Shown: piece by piece, positions 52,357 to 61,391 of the stretch
Layout: every line of letters starts with the position of its first letter
Position numbering within the stretch: the stretch's first letter is position 1
Origin: Lenzites betulinus
Lineage: Eukaryota > Basidiomycota > Agaricomycetes > Polyporales > Polyporaceae
NCBI GenBank assembly: GCA_022264855.1
Contig: JABYQU010000008.1
Location: forward strand, 310,001-374,000
Direction of reading: 5' to 3'
DNA: 64,000 nt
Position numbers and translations under genes: made by a program
The notes under the pieces: generated by a model
The model's input: only the letters and a program-made list of their open reading frames with translations
Told to the model about the DNA's origin: nothing
The model's database searches: none

Positions 52357-53666
52357 ATGTCTGCCTATGCTACGACGCTCAATGACTCTTCAGATGAGGA
52401 GTATGTTTCTGAAAGTGAAGAAACTGCTTTCCTTGCCGCTGCTGTGATCCTTGCTGGGGCTGAAGAAGCCCGTATTCAACGTGTCGAAAACCGCCTCCCT
52501 AGCGGGCGCTACCTTCGCCGCTCTCAGCTCCTCCCGGATCCTCGCCGCAATACACCCTGGCACACCCTTTATGCCAGCCAAGACAACCGGGCGTTCATCA
52601 CGACTATGGGCATCGATTGCGGGACATTCAACTACATCCTGGAGAACGGTTTTGCGGCACGATGGAATCAGAGCGCTATCCCCCGGGTAGATACAGATCC
52701 TGCCGGTGCACCTCGTCTTGGTCGCCGTTCACTCACTGCTGAGGGTGCCCTGGGGCTCATATACCACTACATCACATCTTCTATGCCTGACACAGCATTA
52801 CAGCAAATATTTGCTCTTGTCCCTGCCACAGTTGCCCGCTACCGAGCTTTTGCCCTCCGCATCCTTCGAGACACCCTTCGACAACTTCCTGAGGCTCGGG
52901 TTGCATGGTGGACGGCTGAAGAATGTGAAGAGGATTCAAATCTGATCCTGGCACATCACCCGCTGCTCATGGGCACCATCGGAGGTATTGACGGGATGAA
53001 TCTCATTACGGCGGAGTCAGACGACCCAGAGATCGAAAATGCAACATATAATGGGTGGCTTCATGGGCACTACACGAGCTGTGTGCTTGTTATCTCCCCG
53101 CGTGGTTGGTATCTTTGTTATTTGAGTTGATCTGTGCTCTGATAGTCTTACTTATGATCATAGGTCTGCTTAAAGCATGTGTCTACAATGCTCCTGGGAG
53201 CTGGCATGACGCCAAGGTAGCCCGCCCGGTCTACGAGAAACTTGAAGACAGAACCCCGCCCGGGTATTTCCTTGTGGCAGACACCGCATTCCCTCGTGGA
53301 ACAAGCTCAATAGCGGGACGGATCGAGGCACCCCTTAAATCCGATGCACACCTCCCCGAGGACCCCCAAGAACGTGCTGCTGTGGTTGCACGCAATCGTC
53401 AGCTGCTCTCTTACCGCCAGACAGCAGAGTGGGGAGTGCGCCAGGTTCGCGGAGGGTTTGGACGGCTGCGCCTGCCCCTTGACATCAACAACCCTACTGG
53501 ACGTAGTGATCTGCTTGAGGTTTGCTTTCGCTCAATGAATGTCCGGACTGTACGTGTTGGGCCTGGGTCGGCTGCCCGTGATCTGGGGATCACAGGTGAT
53601 ATGATCCATGCCCGACATGCCCGGGCAGCTCACATTCACACCGTAACGCGGCGTCACACGCCATAA
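52357..53666 (+). CDS. HARBI1-like DDE transposase, first of two
   Basis: A 416-residue protein from two exons (52357-53104 and 53164-53666, intron 59 nt). The catalytic triad is visible: Asp in GGIDGMN (about 52987), Asp in VADTAFPRG (about 53280), and Glu in QTAEWGVRQVRGGFG (about 53430). Between them SDDPEIENATYNGWLHGH and NAPGSWHD are hallmarks of fungal DDE_Tnp_4 (HARBI1-type nuclease) proteins. An acidic Asp/Ser/Glu N-terminus precedes an all-helical part. ATG 52357 opens the frame. Its motif wording (GIDGMN) differs strongly from that of the second transposase (ALDCTHLDAW), so it is not a simple duplicate. Only 73 bp separate its stop from the next ATG. Confidence 0.85.
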
Positions 53667-53739
53667 CATAGTGACCAAAACTCATAATTATCAGCGCGCA
53701 TGGGCGTTTCTTAAATCGATCGCATCCTCCTCTTCGACC

Positions 53740-55076
53740 ATGACCCGTATCACATCCAGTACCACTGCTACTCGACTCGAGTCCTATAGCGCACGCTTGC
53801 GGCGGACACTACGCTCTGCAGCAGTCATGGCTACACTAGCTGGGGGTGCTGTTACAACCTATATTGCTCCTCATGTCATAAAAACCCCCATGTACAACTC
53901 GGTGCAGACGGGTGAGGACTATATACAAGAGCTGCTTCAGGCACATCCCGATCGCATCCACGACACCCTCGGAGTCCACAAGCACGTCTTTCGAGCCCTT
54001 GTTCGGGAGCTTCATAAATATGCTGGGCTTGAGCGGACAAAATACCTCTCAGAGGAAGAGCAGGTTGCAATCTTTCTCCGTCTTGCTCGGACAGGCCTCG
54101 GACAGCGAGAGGCTCGGGAGAGGTTTCAACGTTCACCAGAGACAGTCTCATTGTATGTGTACAAGTTTGTGCTGCAATCCTGGGTGTTCAATGTATTTAT
54201 TTGACAGGACATTCAATCGTATACTGGAGCACCTCACTTCGCCCCGTTTCTACCAGCGCTATATCAAGCTTCCCCGACATGATCACACACCACCCGAGAT
54301 TCGACAGAACCCACGCTTCTACCCCTACTTCCACTCTGTTCGTGGTGCTCTCGACTGCACTCATCTCGATGCTTGGGTCCCCGCTGATGCACTTGCCCGC
54401 TACCGTGACCGCAAAGGTTGCATCAGCCAGAATGTCCTTACGGCATGCTCATTCGACATGCGGTTCTTATACGTGCTTCCAGGCTGGGAGGGGAGTGCTG
54501 CAGACTCACGGATTTTCGAGGATGCACGGAGAAGTGACTTTGCTGTTGGGGAGGGAGTTTGTTACCTTGCGGATGCTGGTTTCCCAATGTGCGACTCGCT
54601 CTTGGTCCCATACCGTGGTGTACGGTATCACCTCCGTGAATGGGCAACCTCCTCTCAAAAGTGTGTTATTATATTGGGTCTTGACACTCTCTAATTTACT
54701 CCCCTACAGGCCTCACAACCACCAGGAGCTTTACAATTTGCGTCATGCATCTGCTCGGAATGTTGTTGAGCGCATTTTTGGGGTGGTCAAGCGACGCTTC
54801 CGCCTCATGGTGATTGCTCCAGAATATTCCCTGCAGAAGCAAGCTCGACTTGTACATGCTCTTTGTGTGCTCCACAACTTCATCCGTGTTCATGATCCTG
54901 ATGATCTTGATACCACCATAGAGGAGGAACTCACTCGCATCCCTGAACCACCTGAACAGGGCGACTTTGGCGGCAGCATCTCGGCAGCAGAGAAGGAGGC
55001 GGCGACAAGCCGAAGGGATAATATTGCGAAACAAATGTGGGCAGATTATGTAGAGTATCTAGAAACACGTCATTAA
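53740..55076 (+). CDS. PIF/Harbinger transposase, second of two
   Basis: A DDE_Tnp_4 transposase of about 410 residues. Exons 53740-54152, 54208-54660 and 54710-55076, introns 55 and 49 nt. Triad: Asp in RGALDCTHLDAWV (about 54350), Asp in YLADAGFP (about 54571), Glu in RNVVERIFGVVKRRF (about 54760-54800). A helix-turn-helix-like part (LARTGLGQREARERFQRSPE) lies upstream, as is usual in this family. After it come GSAADSRIF and a C-terminal acidic helix. The open frame extends upstream to 53671 but only from GTG, so ATG 53740 is used. No disabling change seen; this is the better candidate for the active transposase. Confidence 0.88.
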
Positions 55077-55525
55077 TGATTAAAATGGTGGTATCAACTA
55101 TCTAAAAAGCCTCGGACTCAAGAAAGCAGCCCAGATAGTGTATGTTGTGTGCACGCGCAGTGAGGGAGGAGCAGAGAACAGGGCACCGCGCGACGCGTCG
55201 ACGCGACGGTCCGGGAGCGTGACGGGCTAAGCGCCCACGATCGCATGTTCACCGAACGTTCTTTGCGGTTCCGTTCGCAAAATCATCGCGAGTGCGATCC
55301 CCTGGTCACCGTGATCAGATTTTGGCTGGGCGTGATCTCCAGATCACGGGCAGCCGACCAGAGCCTTGGTATCAACCAGATTCGCACTGTTTACATGCAG
55401 ATATGGCAAGACACTGAGGACAAGGATATATGGAATCATTTCGAAACTATTATGTTTGGTGAGCTGAGACGGCGGGATCGTGTAGCAAGGTTTCACCGTA
55501 TAGCTATTGAGTAGACAATTACAAA
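55077..55525. other. spacer between convergent Harbinger genes
   Basis: Holds the two 3' ends. A plus-strand frame (about 55245-55514, ATG at 55245) has no recognisable domain and is not called as a gene. Confidence 0.4.
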
Positions 55526-56868
55526 TTACATGATATTTGCAGGTGGCGGCGGTGAGGTAGATGTGGGCGATGCCTTGACAGGGTTGCTGTTCGACAAGAA
55601 GGGGTGGCCATGCATGCCAAAGAATGCTTGCATAAGCTCATATGTCTTGAGGCGTGTCTGAAGACGCTTGACTTCCGCCTTCTGATCTTCAAGCTGCATG
55701 GTTAGGTCAAGCACCCGGTCATTCAGAACATCATTCCGATTGCGGAGATCACGGTTCTCCTGTGCAAGACGGCTGATCTCCTCACGCACGAGATGGTGGG
55801 CGAACTTGGTCTGTTCACGTTCCTCGCGTGCAGCAGGATTAAGTGTTGCAGAAAGCAAGTTGAGGATCTCATGGGCCTGAGAACGACGAGACGTTGAGGG
55901 ACGGCTGGTAACTGAAGTGCTGGGATGAGAGCGGGAGATGGAGTCGCAGGCAGGCATGATCATACCGGAGCTCTTCAGCGCACTGTTATCCTGTGACGCA
56001 GTGTCTACCTCGTTCTCCGACCCATGCACCCAACCATCTTCTTCGTCAACCGGACCCTCCGCCATATCCTGCAATTCGCTGCTTCCATCAAGGTTGTCGT
56101 CATCGAGCTCCTTGAGGTGAACTTTGCCATTGATCTTGCGGTCAAGGAGTTTGGCCTCCCTGACATGCCATGGCATCGCAGCGTCACCAGTCGGTTTCTT
56201 CGTACGCACAAGCTGTCGGGTATCAGTATAGGGAAGTATTGCTTGACAGAGGTACTTACCGTCTCAAATTTATTCTTGAGCGGCTTGGTTTCGCGTGTCG
56301 GACGGCTGTTCTCCCTTGCCCACTTGTTGAACCTGTCGGTGACTTCTTGCCATGTGTTGCCGCCAGTTGGCAGGATGTCGTGCACAAGCTGGAAGAGCTG
56401 CTTGAGGTCATCGTCAGAGTAGTTTGACGATCCGAGCTGACGCCCGCCATGTTTCGTAATGGACGTCTTGATCCTAGCATCCGGCCGTACAGCAGCAGGG
56501 CCCTTGGGCGCTATAGTCTGCTTGACCTTCTTCAGAGCTCCACTATGGGTCGGATCGGCATCGAGGTCAGCTGGGCGCTTGTGCCCACTCTTCAGCGCAG
56601 GGCTGAGATGCACGGAGGATGGCGGGGATGGGACGGGCTCTGGAGACATGCCTTGTGTGGAGGAAATGTTCTCACCAAAGTATGATGGCGACGAATAGAA
56701 GGATGTGCCCATGGGTGCAGGTGATGGCTCGGCTTGGGAAGGTGGCAGAGGAGGGGCGAGCTCTGGAGGGGATGGGAATGATGGTGTCGGGGGGCAGCGA
56801 ACTGCCAGGTTGTGTCCAAGTTTGCAGGCCGCGGACAGGTCGAGGGCGCAACCGCTGCAATGGGCCAT
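55526..56868 (-). CDS. SANT/Myb-like DNA-binding protein with coiled coil (Harbinger accessory gene)
   Basis: A 431-residue protein from two exons (56260-56868 and 55526-56212, intron 47 nt). The N-terminal third is Pro/Ser-rich. The centre has a SANT/MADF-like three-helix domain (about 56430-56265): SSNYSDDDLKQLFQLV, GGNTWQEVTDRFNKWA and ETKPLKNKFETL. A linker with PWHVREAKLLD follows, then an acidic part and a long coiled coil (EISRLAQENRDLRNRNDV, LEDQKAEVKRLQTRL; 55790-55640). PIF/Harbinger elements are known to carry a Myb-like partner that helps nuclear import and DNA binding of the transposase, and this fits that role by position and domain. Confidence 0.8.
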
Positions 56869-57414
56869 CCTGTCTCTCTCTGGCAGCTTGCACCATAGGG
56901 GTTGATGGAGATGGCTGGCTTATTGAAGCAGCCATAGATGCACTCTACCATATGAATACCAGTCAGCAATACGAGGAACAGGGAGAGCAATGTGCGACTG
57001 ACCTGAACATCCGACGCATACATTTGCCCACCACCGCTCCCGGGCACACCTGTGCTTGCTGATAAGTTCTTCGGTGGTTTCAATCTTGCACAAGAGGTAA
57101 TAGAGAGTCGTTATAGAGAGCTTGTGAGGAAGAGAGCTCAAAGGATGGGGAATACCGTGAGGAACGAGTGATATGACGGAGGAGGAAACGACGCGCACCG
57201 GCGCTAGGCCATCGGTTCCGCGGGCGCTCAACCTGGGCGGGCCGCACACATGCCAAATTTGGCCGTTTAGAACGGTTTCTAGAGTTAGAACGGGGGGTTG
57301 ACCCCCGGTTCTAACTTGTGAGCGCTTACAGAATCTAGAGCACGCCTGCGCCACTTGCGGAGTTTAAATCTGGCTTGGGATCTCGGACCAGTTGCCATTC
57401 CTGGTGTTTAGAAA
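56869..57414. other. right subterminal region of the Harbinger-type element
   Basis: Promoter side of the SANT gene. It contains a strong hairpin at 57284-57315 with arms GTTAGAAC and GTTCTAAC around a G5/C5 core, and several TCTAGA/TTTAGA words. Confidence 0.6.
57284..57315. repeat. GC-core hairpin in the Harbinger right end
   Basis: GTTAGAAC, a G run, a 5-base loop, a C run and GTTCTAAC. Lies 140 bp inside the right terminal repeat. Confidence 0.75.
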
Positions 57415-57451
57415 CGACTCTAAATTTTTAGAGGCTTACGGAAAGTCATCC
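57415..57451 (-). repeat. right terminal inverted repeat of the Harbinger-type element
   Basis: On the minus strand reads GGATGACTTTCCGTAA followed by GCCTCTAAAAATTTAGAG; pairs with 52169-52205. Confidence 0.8.
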
Positions 57452-57454
57452 ATT
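57452..57454. repeat. target-site duplication ATT (right)
   Basis: Matches 52166-52168. Confidence 0.7.
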
Positions 57455-58095
57455 GTGGAGGGCCTTGCAGTACCTGGTAAGCACGCATGTCCGGCTTCCA
57501 CACCCATGCAGTGTGTGTAAGGTTAGGGTTAGTGCACAAGCCTGCTGGCGCTGTCCATCCTGCCAGCAGCACCTCAATCACTCACCTGCCTACATCTTTC
57601 GAGTCACCTGCCTATATCTATCCACACTCCAGCAGCAATGGGAGACATTGTCAAGAAAAACCCTGTCAAAGCCCCTGGCAAACTTCCTGCGACACTGCTC
57701 AAAAGCATATAGATGGCTCATGAAACACACCCCTGTCTTTCAAGCAATTCTCCTTGGAGTACCTCACCCATCGCTGCACTCTCCTCGCCCATTGCCGCTC
57801 CCTTGTTCAGTCTTGCCCTCTGCCTGTCTGTGCTCGCTCGCCGCCTCCGCCAGCTGCCTGCTGTGCTGCGCCTGCCCATCACTCTGTCCGCTCGCCCTGC
57901 CCTCCTCCGCCGCCACCGCCCCCCGCGCCCGCACGCACATGGCCCCCACCGCACTTCATCAAAGGGAAAGGGAAAGGGAAAGGGAGATCAAGAGGAACCC
58001 TGTTCAGCCCCCTGACAAGATTCCCAACCTAGCACGCAAGTCTAGCCTGGAGACACAACAACGCCGGGCCTATGACACTGCTTAAAAGCAGATAA
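57455..58095. other. decayed sequence right of the transposon
   Basis: Starts with the continuation of the unknown relic gene split by the transposon. A telomere-like GGTTAGGGTTAG sits at about 57520. At 57961-57986 there is a short AAAGGG run. No intact gene. Confidence 0.5.
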
Positions 58096-58189
58096 ACAGT
58101 CTCATGAAACACTCCCCTGTCTTTAAAGCACCATACTCCTTGACAGTCTCATGAAACACTCTTTTGTCTTTAAAGCACCATACTCCTTG
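58096..58189 (+). repeat. 47-bp tandem duplication
   Basis: Two near-identical units (58096-58142 and 58143-58189) starting ACAGTCTCATGAAACACTC and ending TACTCCTTG. A more diverged relative lies at 57717-57757. Confidence 0.75.
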
Positions 58190-58499
58190 GAGCACCTCAG
58201 AGGAATTGCAAACAAGCCCACCGTATTGAAAAAACTTAAGGAGGATTGGGACCAGGTCAAACACAACATACCAGTCTCTGATTTGTCCTGCCGGTATGTA
58301 CTCCTTATCCATTCATGATATTATGCATAGATTTGTGGATTCTAGTAAGAAACTAGTGGTTGTTTATGCTGACAACTATCTGTGAACTATGAGACTGCTG
58401 ATCTTACCTGGCTATCAGCGAGCAGTACAAGAATACTGCTCCGAAGTACAACCATCTCTCACTGCCAGCGACAAACACCACAAAGAGCTCAAACCTATT

Positions 58500-58845
58500 C
58501 ATCAATGACGTGACCCTGAAACTAGGAAAGTTTGCAAGGAGCGAGCTGGAGTCCATCATCTAGTCCATGCTTGGAGGGCCACAGGACACACTACTGGAGT
58601 GAGCATAATTTTACATCTCTGTGTCAGAAAGTTCTATCCAAATTGGTCAGGGGGGACACTGCTAAGGCCATGTTGGCTGCAGGCAAATACTTCAAGGCCA
58701 CCAGTCCAGTGGCCATCTACCTGGATGTTTTGTTCCAAACAGCATTCCCAGATGAGTACAAGAAGCACAAGGCCTTTGATGCGGGGAAGTGGACAATTGA
58801 AGATGTTGGTCTCTGGATGGGTAGGGCTATTGTGTATCAGCTCTA
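58500..58845 (+). pseudogene. relic coding segment, possible 2OG-oxygenase-type (TET/JBP-like) family
   Basis: Open plus-strand segment with CQKVLSKLVRGDTAKAMLAA, FQTAFPDEYKKHKAFDAG and WMGRAIVYQL, then a TAG where the family would continue LQ..H. This wording resembles large Agaricomycete proteins with a TET/JBP-type 2-oxoglutarate dioxygenase domain that travel with transposons. The metal-binding part itself is lost. The family assignment is from memory and tentative. Confidence 0.35.
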
Positions 58846-58859
58846 GTGTGGGCTTCACT

Positions 58860-58980
58860 ACAGTGACCCCATGCACACCAAGCAAAAAAGCCAAACAATG
58901 CTTCAAGGAGAACAAGATTCAAGTCATGGAGTGGCCTGTGCAGTCCATGGAACTCAACTGTGTTGTTCAGGTAAAGCCAC
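58860..58980 (+). pseudogene. Tc1/mariner transposase fragment
   Basis: Reads PSKKAKQCFKENKIQVMEWP then VQSMELNC, the segment after the second catalytic Asp in Tc1-type transposases (usually WPAQSPDLNPIE). Only about 40 codons remain and the catalytic Asp and Glu are absent. It abuts the preceding relic without a visible terminal repeat. Confidence 0.7.
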
Positions 58981-59605
58981 CAGGTCCAGAAGGGCTTGAG
59001 GCTCTTGGCCATGAATACATTCAAGCCAGCGGGTAATCGCATGCCATGGACTGATTTGCTGATGATCAATTTCAGAGGGATGAAGAGAAACAACGGTATT
59101 GACCTCCTGCCTCAAGTAGGTTCTGAGTGCTCGGATCTGAACCGCTCCCGGAGACTGCACCACAAAGTATGAAGAGCCTGCAGCTCCTGTGTGGGTGAAC
59201 CTTTGGACATAGCAGTTGTCCATCTGTGTTTGGCGAATCTTCTTTGCTTCTGTGGGATGGGCTACACGAACATGGCTTTGATATATGTTCCACCCAAAAG
59301 TGCCCTCAGTCTGAAAAACAGCCTTGCAGGACACTAGAGCACACCGGATGCCTGCCAAGGGTGGGGCTAACCCTTTATAAGGTGAGGGGGTATCTGTGGG
59401 CCTGAATGGTCTTCTCCTTCACCCTGATGCCCGCGCTGGGGTGACTTCTTCGAAAGACACCAACCAAAGACCCAGGTTTCACCACAATCTTGCAATCTTG
59501 ACAAAGGAAAGCACAAAGTCTTTGGTTGATAAAGGCTCCCCACACGTGGTTGGCAAATGGGAAGGAGATTGTGGTGAGATGGGCTGGCAATGCATGGAGG
59601 GACAA
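58954..59605 (-). pseudogene. C2H2-like fungal orphan protein relic
   Basis: Two minus-strand open segments in different frames join into one plausible protein: LCAFLCQDCKIVVKPGSLVG (59500-59440), then after a frame change near 59370 GIRCALVSCKAVFQTEGTFG, HVRVAHPTEAKKI, and YVQRFTHTGAAGSSYFVVQ (59330-59160). Paired Cys with a spaced His resemble the degenerate C2H2 fungal proteins linked to subtelomeric helicases. The frame change suggests a dead copy. Overlaps the Tc1 fragment on the other strand at its end. Confidence 0.4.
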
Positions 59606-60405
59606 AGCGCTTCTCTTCTCTGGCAGCCCATCCCTTCAAAGCAAGCCTGCCATGGACCTAGTCACCATGAAAGACAATCACTTTCGATTCCATCTGGGTC
59701 CTGTCTGCTCATCTCTCCGGGTCCCGCGCCCGCGACCGCTACCTGTGAGCATAACCTGCCTCTCTTCTTTGTATCCCACCCACTCACTCTATCTTCTACC
59801 ACCCAGGGCCCAAAGCAACACAACAGCAGGATGCCCCCTCTTGTGTTACCCACGGCAAGACGTGCACCATCCACGCACGGGCAGCAGGCCTCGTCCATGG
59901 CATCGGTCGCGTGAACTTGCCCATGTGGAGTCCTACTCTTGTCTCTCCTCGATCTACCCCTTCGACCCCCTCCTGCCACCGCTTCCCTTCGTGCACAACT
60001 CCTCAAAGGTTCCTGTCGAGGTCTCCGCACCTCACATGGACTGTGGTATCATCATGGCAGCACATCACATACCGGCCATGCTCCGCCCCGAGAAGCCAAA
60101 GCACACCACGTTCGGCATCCCGGTGCAGAACAACGAGGACCCCAACAAGCCCATCCCTGGCTGGATGGACGGCTCAAACGCATGGTGCGCAGAAGTCTAC
60201 AACTCCATCGCGCCTTGTCATACTGCTCCGCGCGGCTGTCCGATCACGCAAGAACAACATGTCAACTGATTCAGTCGCATCGGGTCTCCAGTCTACCATC
60301 GCAATCCCTGCAGGTGGTTATGAGAATGTAGGCATATGGACATCTCATCCATCTCACTCGCATCCCCACATCTCTCGGAAAGCACAGCCAAGATTTCCTG
60401 CCATC

Positions 60406-60968
60406 ATGGCGTTACAGTTGATCGACGATGTATGGCTGGCTGGACGCATACCACCGCTCACGATGCAGCTGCAAGGGTTGTATGGCATTCCCTACAATAT
60501 CTTCCATTCCCTTCTGAAAGACCCGTTCCTGACGGATGGGAATCTCATCGCTGTGAGTGCTCTGCAGATGATACACAGATATAGGACCTGTGGCTCAGCA
60601 CGAACCTACCGGGAGTTCATTAAGAAGCTCGTGAACGCCAGATCTCAACAGCACCAATATTCCGACTATCAACACGATGGTATCTCTGCTGCGTATGCGT
60701 TTGACACCACTATATTGCTCACCACCATACAACCACCGAGCAAGCTTTCGACAGCAGTCCGAGGTGAGCGACGTGTTTTTACTGTCATTTACAATATATC
60801 ATTGACAACCTTGTGTATGGGCATATGGCAGGGCTGATCCACTTCATATCGGACCTCCTTGACATCATGGGTAATGTGAGGTTAGGTAGCCATGCTGCGC
60901 GGGGGTTGGGAGAGCCCGCCCCGCACCAGTTAGTTCATAATCTCATGCTAGCCGGTGCAGCCCCTTAA
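60406..60968 (+). CDS. hypothetical protein, spliced
   Basis: Not recognised. Two exons (60406-60763 and 60832-60968, intron 68 nt with GTGAGC donor and GGCAG acceptor) give 164 residues beginning MALQLIDDVWLAGRIPPLTM and ending QLVHNLMLAGAAP. The clean frame over a consensus intron is the main support. Mostly helical, with no signal peptide or membrane segment. An upstream segment (about 60054-60200, MAAHHIPAMLRPEKPKH) may be an earlier exon of the same gene. Surrounded by relics, so it may be part of a mobile or decayed unit. Confidence 0.4.
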
Positions 60969-61391
60969 GCCATCCCCCAGGGTCAAGTTTACAGGTATGA
61001 CGGAATTCAGTTTGTTGGATGACCGGTGTCTGTGGCAGATGTACATGTATTGAGTGAAGGCCATAGTCCTTCCCGCACAGGATCGAAATCACTGTCATCC
61101 CAAATTGTACTTGTTCAGGAGGAAGAGAACCCCTCTCCTTCTATATAGCCTGATCTTGGTGTGACTGTAGTGAACCTGTGCCACCCTAGGAGAATGCCCA
61201 CCTTGAGTAGAATTGGAGACCAAAATGCTTCTTTGTCCACCCCAGTGTGCTTCCCAGTAATCAGCAATAATAGGCAGTCATTTCATGTTTAAAACTTACA
61301 ATATTCAGGGTTAGTCTCGCAAAGGGCTTTGATCATTTTCTGTCTTAACATCTACTAGTCAATAAAGCTCAACATTTATTGTTGAGTCTGC
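60969..61391. other. intergenic, nothing recognised
   Basis: About 420 bases, AT-richer to the right; no supported feature. Confidence 0.4.

Larger units (their letters stand above)
52169..57451. mobile_element. PIF/Harbinger-type DNA transposon, apparently complete (5,283 bp)
   Basis: Both ends read GGATGACTTTCCGTAA in inverted orientation, with weaker similarity for another 20 bases (TCTA, TAGAG). The element is flanked by ATT on both sides, a 3-bp duplication as expected for PIF/Harbinger. Inside are two DDE transposase genes on the plus strand and a SANT/Myb-like gene on the minus strand, the accessory type known for this superfamily. Subterminal regions hold palindromes (52197-52210 and 57284-57315) and repeated CTCTAAAT/TCTAGA words that could bind the SANT protein. 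GC-rich against the AT-rich surroundings. All three genes have open, spliceable frames, so the copy may be recent or active. Confidence 0.85.

Noticed and set aside
53671..53739. Earlier start for the second transposase
   Set aside because: The frame is open there but begins with GTG, not ATG; a eukaryotic start at ATG 53740 is preferred.
57961..57986. A minisatellite or telomere-like array
   Set aside because: Only about four AAAGGG units; too short to be more than simple sequence.
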